Below are positions 1 to 6,117 of a stretch of 11,833 nucleotides of DNA, one piece after another. Origin of the DNA: Chloroflexota bacterium (GTDB lineage: Bacteria; Chloroflexota; Dehalococcoidia; Lucifugimonadales; CATQGZ01); assembly GCA_027624995.1 (NCBI GenBank), contig JAQBTI010000047.1:1-11833 (forward strand), read 5' to 3'. The first letter of the stretch is position 1, and each line of letters begins with the position of its first letter. A program made the position numbers and the translations under genes. The notes beneath the pieces are model-generated. The model saw only the letters and a program-made list of their open reading frames with translations. It had not been told where the DNA came from and made no database searches.

Positions 1-441
1 CGAGCCCGTTTGCTCAGAGGTAGGTTACACCGCCTGATTATTTACACACTTTTTGAGGGTACCTCGGTCCGGACCCAATCAGGCAGATTCAGACCCGGAA
101 GAATGAGCGTCAGCCCAGATATGAGCTGGCCAGTGCCATAGTAGAAACTGACGACTTGGACCCCATAGCGGTCGCAGAAGCCGTGCTCATATTTGCCAGT
201 TCAGGGCAGGGGCTTGTTTCCCAAAAGTAATCCGCGACTTGATTTCCTACTCATGGCTGCTGTCCCTCCCGGAAGCACTCGCTCTCCTTGAATCGATCGC
301 CTCACGCTGAAAAGCTTGGGCGCTGGTGCCGGGCCCCTTGTGAGAAGGTCAACCGGTCACAGCGGGAGACCGGGATGCGCCTAAATCGAAGAGAGGTGGT
401 GTTTCCACACTCAGTCCTCTCCCAGAGGGAGAGGAGGTTTC
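1..441. other. No gene recognised; left-edge non-coding region
   Basis: I find no convincing coding region on either strand. The open frames are short, lack family features and have no good ribosome-binding site. One minus-strand 17-codon frame near 280 has a GGAGGG-like site, but it is too short to call. Bases 17-64 carry a short inverted match (GAGGTA and TACCTC) around a TTATTTACACAC stretch, which faintly recalls the ends of some insertion sequences but is not enough to call one. The only clear structure is the hairpin at 415-435, listed separately. Confidence 0.5.
415..435. terminator. Hairpin just after the dehydrogenase gene, possible terminator
   Basis: TCCTCTCCC (415-423) pairs perfectly with GGGAGAGGA (427-435) around a 3-base loop. 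It lies 6 bases beyond the stop codon of the minus-strand dehydrogenase gene, where a terminator would sit. There is no T-run after it in the direction of transcription, so classical intrinsic termination is doubtful. It may instead be an RNA 3'-end stabiliser, or one copy of a common CCTCTCCC/GGGAGAGG repeat. Confidence 0.4.
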
Positions 442-1446
442 TTACCCCGCCGATAGGCTGTGCCTGGGGTTGGGGTGCGACAGGACGTCTCGGTTGACCA
501 GGTTATCCGGCATCTTGCCCTGTAACACGCTCGCGACTTCGCCCGCGGCCCGTTGCTCCAGCTCCAGTGTCGCCTCCTGGGAGAAGAAGGCGGTGTGGGG
601 GGTCACGAGCAGGTTGTCAAGCTGGAACAGACGGTCGTCGGGCGGCGGCGCCAGGTCGACCAAGACATCGACCCCCGCTCCGGCGATCTGGCCGGACGTC
701 AGCGCGTCGTAGAGGGCGTCCTCGTCGATCAGTGCCCCACGGGCGCAGTTGATCAAGAAGGCTTCGGGCTTCATCATCTCCAACTCGGCCCGACCGATGA
801 GGCTGCCCGTCTCGGGCGTGACGGGCGCATGCAGCGTGACGAACTCTGACTCGCGGAGCAGTGTCGAGAGGTCTACGGCGCGCACTCCTTGCTCCGCCGC
901 AGCCTCTGCATCGACGTACGGGTCGTAGGTCAGGACATCGAAACCGAAGGCCTGGGCTTTCAAGGCGACGGACCGGCCGATGCGGCCGAAGCCGACGATG
1001 CCGAGGGTCTTTCCTCTCAGCCGCATTATTCGCATGGTCAGGGGCACGCTTCCCCACCCCGTTGTCCTCACCGACCGGTCGAGCGGCACAATCCGCCGGT
1101 TCCAGGCCAGCAGCAGCGCCATCACGTGGTCCGAGACCTCGTCGATACAGTAGTCGGGCACGTAGGTGACGGCGATGCCGAGCTCCGTGGCCGTATCGAC
1201 GGCGATGTTGTCGACTCCAACGCCGAACCGGCCGATGACGATGCACTTTTCGGCGGCCCTCACGACGTTCTCGTTGACCTTGGCGAAGCAGGTGAGGATG
1301 GCGTCGACGTCCTTCGCCATGGTTACGAGCGTATCTTCGTCCCCGTTGGGGGCTACTATCAGTTCGGCCCCTATTGCGGCCAGTACCTCACGTTCGGGCT
1401 CGACCGAGGGCCAAACGTAGTCGGTTATCAGGACTCTTTTCGTCAT
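442..1446 (-). CDS. D-2-hydroxyacid dehydrogenase family protein, CtBP/phosphoglycerate dehydrogenase-like
   Basis: The family reduces 2-keto acids or oxidises D-2-hydroxy acids with NAD(H) in the cytoplasm. I start it at the second ATG (1446) because TAAAGGAG lies about 8 bases upstream; this gives 334 residues, normal for the family. Visible features are the N-terminal substrate domain (GRFGVGVDNI near 72-81, VPDYCIDEVSDH near 96-107), the nucleotide-binding GFGRIG (152-157) followed by an acidic residue in YDP (174-176), the catalytic Arg of NCARG (R236), and the catalytic His of TPH (H284). The segment normally reading DVxExEP reads DVLVDLAPP (260-268), so the usual catalytic Glu is Leu265. 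This is not caused by a visible frameshift. The protein may have altered activity or bind ligand without normal catalysis. It is the last gene of the minus-strand run, separated from the activator gene by a repeat hairpin. Family is sure; substrate is unknown. Confidence 0.9.
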   Translation of the reverse strand: MTKRVLITDYVWPSVEPEREVLAAIGAELIVAPNGDEDTLVTMAKDVDAILTCFAKVNENVVRAAEKCIVIGRFGVGVDNIAVDTATELGIAVTYVPDYCIDEVSDHVMALLLAWNRRIVPLDRSVRTTGWGSVPLTMRIMRLRGKTLGIVGFGRIGRSVALKAQAFGFDVLTYDPYVDAEAAAEQGVRAVDLSTLLRESEFVTLHAPVTPETGSLIGRAELEMMKPEAFLINCARGALIDEDALYDALTSGQIAGAGVDVLVDLAPPPDDRLFQLDNLLVTPHTAFFSQEATLELEQRAAGEVASVLQGKMPDNLVNRDVLSHPNPRHSLSAG

Positions 1447-1465
1447 TGGGGACTCCTTTAGGGAA

Positions 1466-1526
1466 AGCAATCAGCTATCAGCAGTCAGCAAATGGTCTGG
1501 TAGCTGAGTGCTGATGCCTGATGGCT
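1466..1526. repeat. Inverted repeat of CAGCTATCAGC type between two genes
   Basis: The left arm at 1466-1489 and the right arm at 1503-1526 are reverse complements at 20 of 24 positions, around a 13-base loop. The unit is rich in ATCAGC/GCTGAT. The right arm runs into the last codon and stop of the RACE gene, so that gene's C-terminal tail is partly repeat-derived. It fills most of the gap between RACE and the dehydrogenase gene and could act as a weak terminator or RNA-stabilising hairpin. No T-run is present. Confidence 0.6.
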
Positions 1527-3150
1527 ATTGGCTATCGGCCATCTTCATTGGATTGAACATGCAGCCCTCGACAAAGATGTCGAAGAAGTCGGGTGTCGTC
1601 TCCAGCTCGACGTGCTCGATTCGTCTCACCATCTCCTCGGCCGTGCGTCGCATCGTCCTCGACACGAGCATGAGGGTAGCACCCTCCAGCGAGGCGTTGC
1701 CGGCCTTGACCACCCGGTCCGACGCGACGGCGGCGATGAACCCGATACCGACGGCGTTCTCGACGCTGACGTAGTTCGCGAATCCACCCGCGAGGTAAAG
1801 GCGGGTGACGTCTTCGAGCTGGACGCCGTAGTTGCGAAGCACGATGTACTGTCCTGAGTAGTTGGCCGACTTGGCCTGCGCCAGCGCGCTTATGTCGGCC
1901 CTGGAGATCGACATGCCTCGCTCGGGCGCGAAGGGGAACTCCATATTCCCGTCCTTGAACACGCCTAGCTCGGTCATCTTGTCGGTGCGCCGGAGCTCGG
2001 CCAGCAGGTCGACGAGCCCCGATCCACAGATGCCCTGGGGCTCTACGCCGCCGATGGTCCGGTATTCGGCAACGCCGTTGGAAAGGTTCACGGACTCGAT
2101 AGCGCCGTCGTACCCGGGCATGCCGTAGGTGACCTCGCCGCCTTCGAAGGCGGGCCCTGCGGGGCAGGACGCGGCCATCATGCGATTGCGGTTGCCGACG
2201 ACGACCTCTGTGTTGGTGCCCACGTCCACGAGCATGACCACGTCATCTTCGATGTCCATGCCGACCGCCAGCAAGTCGGCGGCCACGTCGGCGCCCACAT
2301 GAGAGCCAATGAGGGGACCGCCGTAGACGTTGGCCTTTGGGAAGACTCGCAGGCCCGCGTCTTTTGCCTTCAGGTTCAGAGTGGTGGAGTCCCGGAGTCC
2401 TTCCAGCATCTCCAGCTCGGTGACTGACTTGTACGGCTTCTGGCCGATGGGCTGGACGTCGAGCCCGAACAGGAGGTCCCGCATGGTGGCGTTGCCCACC
2501 GCGACGACCTCGTAGATCAGGCGCCGATGGATGCCGAGCTGCCGGGTCATCTCTCCGATCTCGAAGTTGATCGAGGAGAGCATCACCTGTCGAAGCTCGT
2601 CTTGAAATTCTCCTCCGTCGTACGAGATGCGGTGCATGATGTCGCTGCCGCCGAACCGCTGGGGATTCTCGAAGGAGGCGGTGTGGGCAACCTTTCCGGT
2701 CTCCAGGTCCACCAGGTTGAGCACGACGGTGGTGGTGCCGACGTCGATTGCGAGGCCGAAGATGCGGCCTCGATAGTCGTCGATGCGCTCGCCGTCGAAG
2801 AATACGCCGTCTCCCTGGCGGACCGTGAGAGGGTCGAGCTCGACCTCGCGTTTGATGGACTCGGTGAGTATGCGTGGCTGGCGGCGCAGGACCGCGAACT
2901 CGATGTCGGCGCCGGCGTCCAGCACGCGGGCCTGGCAGGCGAGCCGGTAGCTGTCACGCAGGAATTTTTCCGCCTCGGTCGGCCCGCTGAGAGCCTCCGT
3001 GCCTCGGCGGACGTCGACGATGCACTCGTGGCACTTCCCGGTGCGGGCGCACGACGTGGGAACCCTGATCTTCAGGGTGTCGGCATAGTCGAAGATGCTC
3101 TCACCGACGGCCAACTCCAGCTTGCGACCGTCGTGGTAGAGGGGTGCCAT
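1525..3150 (-). CDS. Corrinoid-activating ferredoxin/ASKHA ATPase (RACE, RamA-like, DUF4445 family)
   Basis: RACE proteins use ATP and a 2Fe-2S centre to reduce inactive cob(II)alamin on a corrinoid protein back to cob(I)alamin. This 541-residue protein has the full family layout. The N-terminal plant-type ferredoxin domain has Cys34, Cys40, Cys43 and Cys72 (spacing x5, x2, x28). A linker follows, then the ASKHA domain with phosphate-binding DVGTTT (136-141) and DVGTNTE (309-315), GNATM (219-223), CPAGPAFEG (329-337), GICGSGLVD (373-381) and YLAGGFANY (452-460). The C-terminal EGCMFNP (528-534) is where this family usually ends. The ATG has no strong ribosome-binding site. It lies downstream of the corrinoid protein gene, its expected partner. 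With no MetH-style SAM-dependent activation domain in the window, it is the obvious reactivator for the methyltransferase set. I am very sure of the family; the exact partner is inferred from position. Confidence 0.93.
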   Translation of the reverse strand: MAPLYHDGRKLELAVGESIFDYADTLKIRVPTSCARTGKCHECIVDVRRGTEALSGPTEAEKFLRDSYRLACQARVLDAGADIEFAVLRRQPRILTESIKREVELDPLTVRQGDGVFFDGERIDDYRGRIFGLAIDVGTTTVVLNLVDLETGKVAHTASFENPQRFGGSDIMHRISYDGGEFQDELRQVMLSSINFEIGEMTRQLGIHRRLIYEVVAVGNATMRDLLFGLDVQPIGQKPYKSVTELEMLEGLRDSTTLNLKAKDAGLRVFPKANVYGGPLIGSHVGADVAADLLAVGMDIEDDVVMLVDVGTNTEVVVGNRNRMMAASCPAGPAFEGGEVTYGMPGYDGAIESVNLSNGVAEYRTIGGVEPQGICGSGLVDLLAELRRTDKMTELGVFKDGNMEFPFAPERGMSISRADISALAQAKSANYSGQYIVLRNYGVQLEDVTRLYLAGGFANYVSVENAVGIGFIAAVASDRVVKAGNASLEGATLMLVSRTMRRTAEEMVRRIEHVELETTPDFFDIFVEGCMFNPMKMADSQ

Positions 3151-3182
3151 GCGGGTATTCTATCACCGGGGCAGAGGGTATC

Positions 3183-3254
3183 ACCGCAGAGCACGCGAAG
3201 AGCGCAGAGGATATGAGTAATTCGTTTCTCTGTGCCCTCAGCGGTCTCAGCGGT
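3183..3254. repeat. Dispersed ACCGCAGAG hairpin element, copy 1
   Basis: The left arm at 3183-3209 and the right arm at 3228-3254 are reverse complements at 20 of 27 positions. The left arm matches the left arm of the element at 6047-6110 at 25 of 27 positions, so this is a dispersed repeat family, not a chance hairpin. It lies upstream of the RACE gene, and its right arm overlaps the last codons and stop of the decayed lipoprotein gene. No transposase is attached. It may be a small non-autonomous or REP-like element that ends up in gaps between genes. Confidence 0.7.
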
Positions 3255-3879
3255 TATCCGTCGGCTGGGCGGTCGGAGGCGGGAGCGCGGGCGGGGCGCC
3301 AGACGGCGTAAGGACGACCGGGTCGACAGTCCCCGAGACGACGCCTGCCGGCAGGTTGCAGAAGACGAACCAGACTATGTCTTCGTTCTCGCCGGCCAGG
3401 CTAAGAGAGCGGGGTTCGCAGTCCCGCCAGTACTCCTGGGCGGCCCGGACCACCGCCGCGGGGCCGACGTTTAGGAACCGAAGGCTGATTCCGGGATTTG
3501 GGTGGCCCAGGAGGGGTGAAGTATCGTTTGCGGTCAGTCGGAACTCTTCTGGAGAGGAGTCCAAGCCATCGGCTGTGATGGAGACCACCTTGGTCATGCC
3601 CGCGTCGGTCAGCCTGAACGTGACCGCGTCGAAAGCCCCTGAGAGGTCGACCTGCCTGAGAACCGGACGGTCGGCAACGGTGCGCGCACGAGCGCCCGCC
3701 TGTTCGCTCAGTTGTTAGAGCTTGACGACGTCCGCGTCGGGTCCGTCGTCGGAACAGGCCGTCAGGACGAGAACGGTGGCAATGGAAGGGCCGAAAACAG
3801 CCTGCCAGCTCGGAAGACTAGACCTCCCAGGCGCTGCGATAGTCGAGCTTGTCGCTGCCCGTGCAGATGGGCAACTCAC
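3247..3879 (-). pseudogene. Decayed lipoprotein gene, interrupted by an in-frame TAA
   Basis: The longest intact piece is 3247-3597 (ATG start, 116 residues). The same frame clearly reads on upstream: coding-like sequence continues to an in-frame TAA at 3715-3717, and beyond that to a lipoprotein signal with a hydrophobic stretch ending in the lipobox LTAC (Cys codon 3754-3756) followed by the acidic SDDGPDAD. One frame thus holds export signal, stop and mature domain, which points to a nonsense mutation. No ATG precedes the signal; the only in-frame start is a GTG at 3879 inside the upstream gene, without a ribosome-binding site, so the start may be lost too. The tail is Pro-rich and ends in the repeat at 3183-3254. 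The mature domain is not recognised. A sequencing error at the TAA would restore a lipoprotein. An alternative is a short cytoplasmic protein from 3597. Confidence 0.6.
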
Positions 3880-4072
3880 CGACAACGTTGGTACGTAGCT
3901 GATTGCGGCAACCGAACTTTGCGGTGCAGCGGTCCGTCGCGTCCTTGTAGGGGCAACGCCACGTAGACACCTCGTTCACGGTCTCGGAGATGCCGGTGAA
4001 TATCTCGTGCAACCGGGACATGCTGGCACGGTAGCGTTGTACGTCTATCTTTTGGTCCACGACTCTCGGCAA
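3818..4072 (-). CDS. Small four-cysteine protein of unknown function, downstream of the corrinoid protein
   Basis: This 84-residue protein begins at a TTG only 4 bases after the corrinoid protein stop. Neither it nor the alternative GTG (codon 5) or ATG (codon 18) has a clear ribosome-binding site, so translational coupling is likely. The N-terminal half is probably helical. The C-terminal half has Cys40, Cys49, Cys55 and Cys70 (spacing x8, x5, x14), within RCPYKDATDRC and ending CTGSDKLDYRSAWEV. Four cysteines in so short a protein suggest zinc or iron-sulfur binding, or a redox role, but I do not recognise the family. Position suggests a helper of the corrinoid protein or of its reduction. 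Its last bases overlap the remnant of the lipoprotein frame. I judge it real from the spacing, the conserved-looking Cys pattern and the lack of any competing gene. Confidence 0.65.
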   Translation of the reverse strand: MPRVVDQKIDVQRYRASMSRLHEIFTGISETVNEVSTWRCPYKDATDRCTAKFGCRNQLRTNVVGELPICTGSDKLDYRSAWEV

Positions 4073-4076
4073 CCGG

Positions 4077-4835
4077 TCAATCGGAGGCGGCGACGGCGGA
4101 CTGCGCGATCAGCTCAACCAGTTCCTTGGCCTTCTCGACGCACGCGATGGCGTCTCCGCCGTAACCGTCTGCGCCCATGTCGTCGGCGAACTCCTGGGTC
4201 ACAGGAGCTCCGCCGACCATGATCTTTACCATGTCTCGGAGTCCGGCCTCTTCAAAGGCGTCGATGGTCTTGCCCATGTTGGGCATTGTCGTCGTGAGCA
4301 GCGCCGACATACCTAGTATCTTGGCGCCGTGCTCGGCAACGGCGTCGATGAAGTCGTCCGGCTTCGTATCAACCCCCAGATCGTGTACCACGAACCCGGC
4401 ACCCCGGAGCATCATGATGCACAGGTTCTTACCGATGTCGTGCAGGTCGCCCTTGACGGTGCCCATGATCACGGTGCCGATGGGCTCTACGCCCGAGGCG
4501 GACAGGATGGGCTCGATGTGGGCCATCCCGGCCTTCATGGCGCGGGCGGCGACCAGGACCTCGGGAACGAATATGAGGTTGTCCCGGAACTTGACGCCGA
4601 CGATAGCCATGCCCGAGATCAGCCCATCGTCGAGTATGGTGTTTGCTTCAAAGCCGTCGTCCAGGGCCTGCTTGGTCAGCCGGTCGACCGCGTGCTGGTC
4701 GCCGGTGATCAGGGCGTAGGCCATCTCTTGTAGAAGCGGGTCGGTGTTCTCGAAGAGCCCCGAGATGTGCTTGAGCTCGAAGGGCTTAGTTACGTACCCG
4801 AGCTCCTGCTTTATTCCTTCGTTAACTATCGGCAT
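4077..4835 (-). CDS. Corrinoid (B12-binding) methyl-carrier protein, MtbC/MetH-module type
   Basis: It carries the methyl group on cobalamin between methyltransferases. The N-terminal helical cap domain (about 30-115, with PLLQEMAYALITGD and VPEVLVAARAM) precedes the Rossmann B12-binding domain. That domain has the hallmark DLHDIGKN (130-137; Asp130, His132 and Gly135, with His132 the lower cobalt ligand), SALLTTTM (177-184), VGGAPVT (207-213) and GADGYGGDA (221-229). The length of 252 is slightly longer than the usual 210-230 because of an N-terminal extension of about 30 residues. AAGGAG lies about 12 bases before the ATG, and a good promoter lies upstream (4870-4899). The gene sits between the pterin methyltransferase and the four-Cys protein. 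It should accept methyl groups from methyl-THF and/or the UroD-type protein and pass them to homocysteine. It is the only corrinoid carrier in the window. The family is certain. Confidence 0.95.
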   Translation of the reverse strand: MPIVNEGIKQELGYVTKPFELKHISGLFENTDPLLQEMAYALITGDQHAVDRLTKQALDDGFEANTILDDGLISGMAIVGVKFRDNLIFVPEVLVAARAMKAGMAHIEPILSASGVEPIGTVIMGTVKGDLHDIGKNLCIMMLRGAGFVVHDLGVDTKPDDFIDAVAEHGAKILGMSALLTTTMPNMGKTIDAFEEAGLRDMVKIMVGGAPVTQEFADDMGADGYGGDAIACVEKAKELVELIAQSAVAASD

Positions 4836-4869
4836 TCGGGAAACTTTCTCCTTACGAGTGACAACGACT

Positions 4870-4899
4870 ATTATTCCGGCAGTAGCTGAACATTGTCAA
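4870..4899 (-). promoter_or_regulatory. Sigma70-like promoter upstream of the corrinoid protein gene
   Basis: On the minus strand a perfect TTGACA (4894-4899) is followed after 18 bases by AATAAT (4870-4875), which matches TATAAT at 5 of 6 positions. Transcription would start near 4863, leaving a leader of about 28 bases that contains the AAGGAG ribosome-binding site. This is the best promoter-like match I noticed in the window. It implies that the corrinoid protein and the genes after it can be expressed apart from the upstream genes. Confidence 0.6.
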
Positions 4900-4949
4900 A
4901 TGAGGCGGTGTGGGCCCACCCGCGATGCGTCGGCCCAGCGGCGAGCGTT

Positions 4950-4967
4950 CTCCCCGCGAATGGGGAG
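4950..4967. terminator. Short GC hairpin after the pterin methyltransferase gene
   Basis: CTCCCC (4950-4955) pairs with GGGGAG (4962-4967) around a 6-base loop, 17 bases beyond the stop of the pterin methyltransferase gene and before the promoter of the corrinoid gene. It has no T-run. It might end or slow transcription arriving from upstream, which would fit with a new promoter immediately after it. Confidence 0.3.
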
Positions 4968-4984
4968 CCGGCCCAGACCGCCCC

Positions 4985-6031
4985 CTAGCCCCCGGCGAGC
5001 TTGCCGTCGCGGTAGGCTTGGATAAAGTTCATGCAGAAGTCGTCGCGACCCAGGAGCATGTCCATCGCAAGGCCGACCGCTTCGGAGCTCGTATCCAACT
5101 CCAGCGCCGCCTCGATCTTGCTCTGGGCCGGGTCGAGGATGCCGCTGTCGATACCTGCTTCGAGCGCCAGATGGATGAACGTGTTGTTGATCAGCCGGCG
5201 CATCGGCATCCCGAACGAGACGTTGCTCAAGCCTCCGCCGATGTGGAGCTCGGTCCCGTAGATCTCCCTGAGCTTGCGGACCGCGTTCAAATAGTGGTTT
5301 ACGTTCTGAGAGTCGACCGAGATTAGAAACACTATGGCGTCCACGAACACGTCGTCCAGTGACACTCCCCTGGCCTTCACGTGCTCGATGATGCCGTTGA
5401 CGTTGTTGACCCTGTCGTCGTCGTCGGCCGGCATCCCCTCGGCGCTGGTGGCCATGACCTTGATCCGCGCGTCGTGCTCGACGGCCATGTCCAGGCAGTC
5501 GAGTCTCTCGAACGCCACCGAGTTCAGCAGCGGGCGGCCCGCCCTGCCGTCGTAGGCGTCCAAACCCACTGCGATGATCTCGGAGAGCGAGGAGTCGATG
5601 CACGGGGGAACGTCCGAGACCTCCTGAACGGTCTCGATCGTCCATCGCATCGCGCGCTTCTGTATCTCGACGTCGTAGTGGACCTCATCGACGTTCATGT
5701 CGAGGTAGTCGGCCCCGTGCTTGACCTGCCGCCTGACCTCGGTCTGAATATACGCGGCGCCCTCTTCCCGCTCCCGGGGGTCTTCGCCGATCCCCTTCAT
5801 CATTGCGATGAGGAAGGGTTTGATCTGGCCCTGATCGTAGGGCTGTGTCTTCTTGTACCACTCAGGGACGGTGAGGTGACGCTGCTCGCCGGACTCGGTC
5901 TTGAAAGGCACGGCCTCGGTACCGTCTTCCAGCGTAACCGCACGGCGGCCGTTGCGGAGCACGACACGAGTGGCGTGGATGTTCTCGCCGATAACGGTGA
6001 AGTCTTCCGGGGACTGGATTACTCTTGGCAT
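4985..6031 (-). CDS. Pterin-binding methyltransferase, methyl-THF:corrinoid type (DHPS-like TIM barrel)
   Basis: Members move a methyl group between 5-methyltetrahydrofolate and a corrinoid protein. Visible family motifs in order are GENIHATR (15-22), GADYLDMNVDE (106-116), CIDSS (144-148), LLNSVA (168-173), KVMATS (191-196), the acidic strand VDAIVFLISVDS (230-241), HIGGGLSNVSFGMPMR (263-278), and NNTFIHLALEAGIDSGILDP (282-301). GLSNVSFG and the AG-D--I-DP motif are typical of AcsE/MetH-type methyl-THF methyltransferases and not of true dihydropteroate synthase. It is longer (348) than AcsE (about 260), mainly through an insertion of about 45 residues after the first motif (near 23-66). The ATG lacks a clear ribosome-binding site. 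It lies directly upstream of the corrinoid protein gene, as in split MetH systems. Direction of methyl flow cannot be read from the sequence. Confidence 0.88.
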   Translation of the reverse strand: MPRVIQSPEDFTVIGENIHATRVVLRNGRRAVTLEDGTEAVPFKTESGEQRHLTVPEWYKKTQPYDQGQIKPFLIAMMKGIGEDPREREEGAAYIQTEVRRQVKHGADYLDMNVDEVHYDVEIQKRAMRWTIETVQEVSDVPPCIDSSLSEIIAVGLDAYDGRAGRPLLNSVAFERLDCLDMAVEHDARIKVMATSAEGMPADDDDRVNNVNGIIEHVKARGVSLDDVFVDAIVFLISVDSQNVNHYLNAVRKLREIYGTELHIGGGLSNVSFGMPMRRLINNTFIHLALEAGIDSGILDPAQSKIEAALELDTSSEAVGLAMDMLLGRDDFCMNFIQAYRDGKLAGG

Positions 6032-6046
6032 TGGCTACCGATTGTT

Positions 6047-6110
6047 ACCGCAGAGCACGCGGAGATCGCAGAGAGAAATTTCAAAACGAAATCTCCGCGT
6101 CCTCTACGGT
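6047..6110. repeat. Dispersed ACCGCAGAG hairpin element, copy 2
   Basis: The left arm at 6047-6065 and the right arm at 6092-6110 are reverse complements at 17 of 19 positions, around a 26-base loop. The left side matches the copy at 3183-3209 at 25 of 27 positions. It fills the 86-base gap between the UroD-type gene and the pterin methyltransferase gene and ends 7 bases from the UroD-type stop codon. It could fold in the transcript and set the relative amounts of the two messages. It is more symmetric than copy 1, so probably younger. Confidence 0.75.
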
Positions 6111-6117
6111 AGATTTC

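Noticed and set aside
17..64. Possible insertion-sequence end (GAGGTA/TACCTC around TTATTTACACAC)
   Set aside because: Only 6 bases pair perfectly, there is no transposase fragment nearby, and the resemblance to IS256-type ends is from memory and weak.
288..497. Plus-strand open frame of 69 codons at the left edge
   Set aside because: No family features, no ribosome-binding site, and its end overlaps the well-supported dehydrogenase gene on the other strand.
617..1246. Long overlapping frame antisense or out of frame inside the dehydrogenase gene
   Set aside because: Arg- and Pro-rich low-complexity translation typical of shadow frames in GC-rich genes.
2527..3216. 229-codon plus-strand frame opposite the RACE gene
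   Set aside because: It is the shadow of a conserved gene whose motifs are complete on the minus strand.
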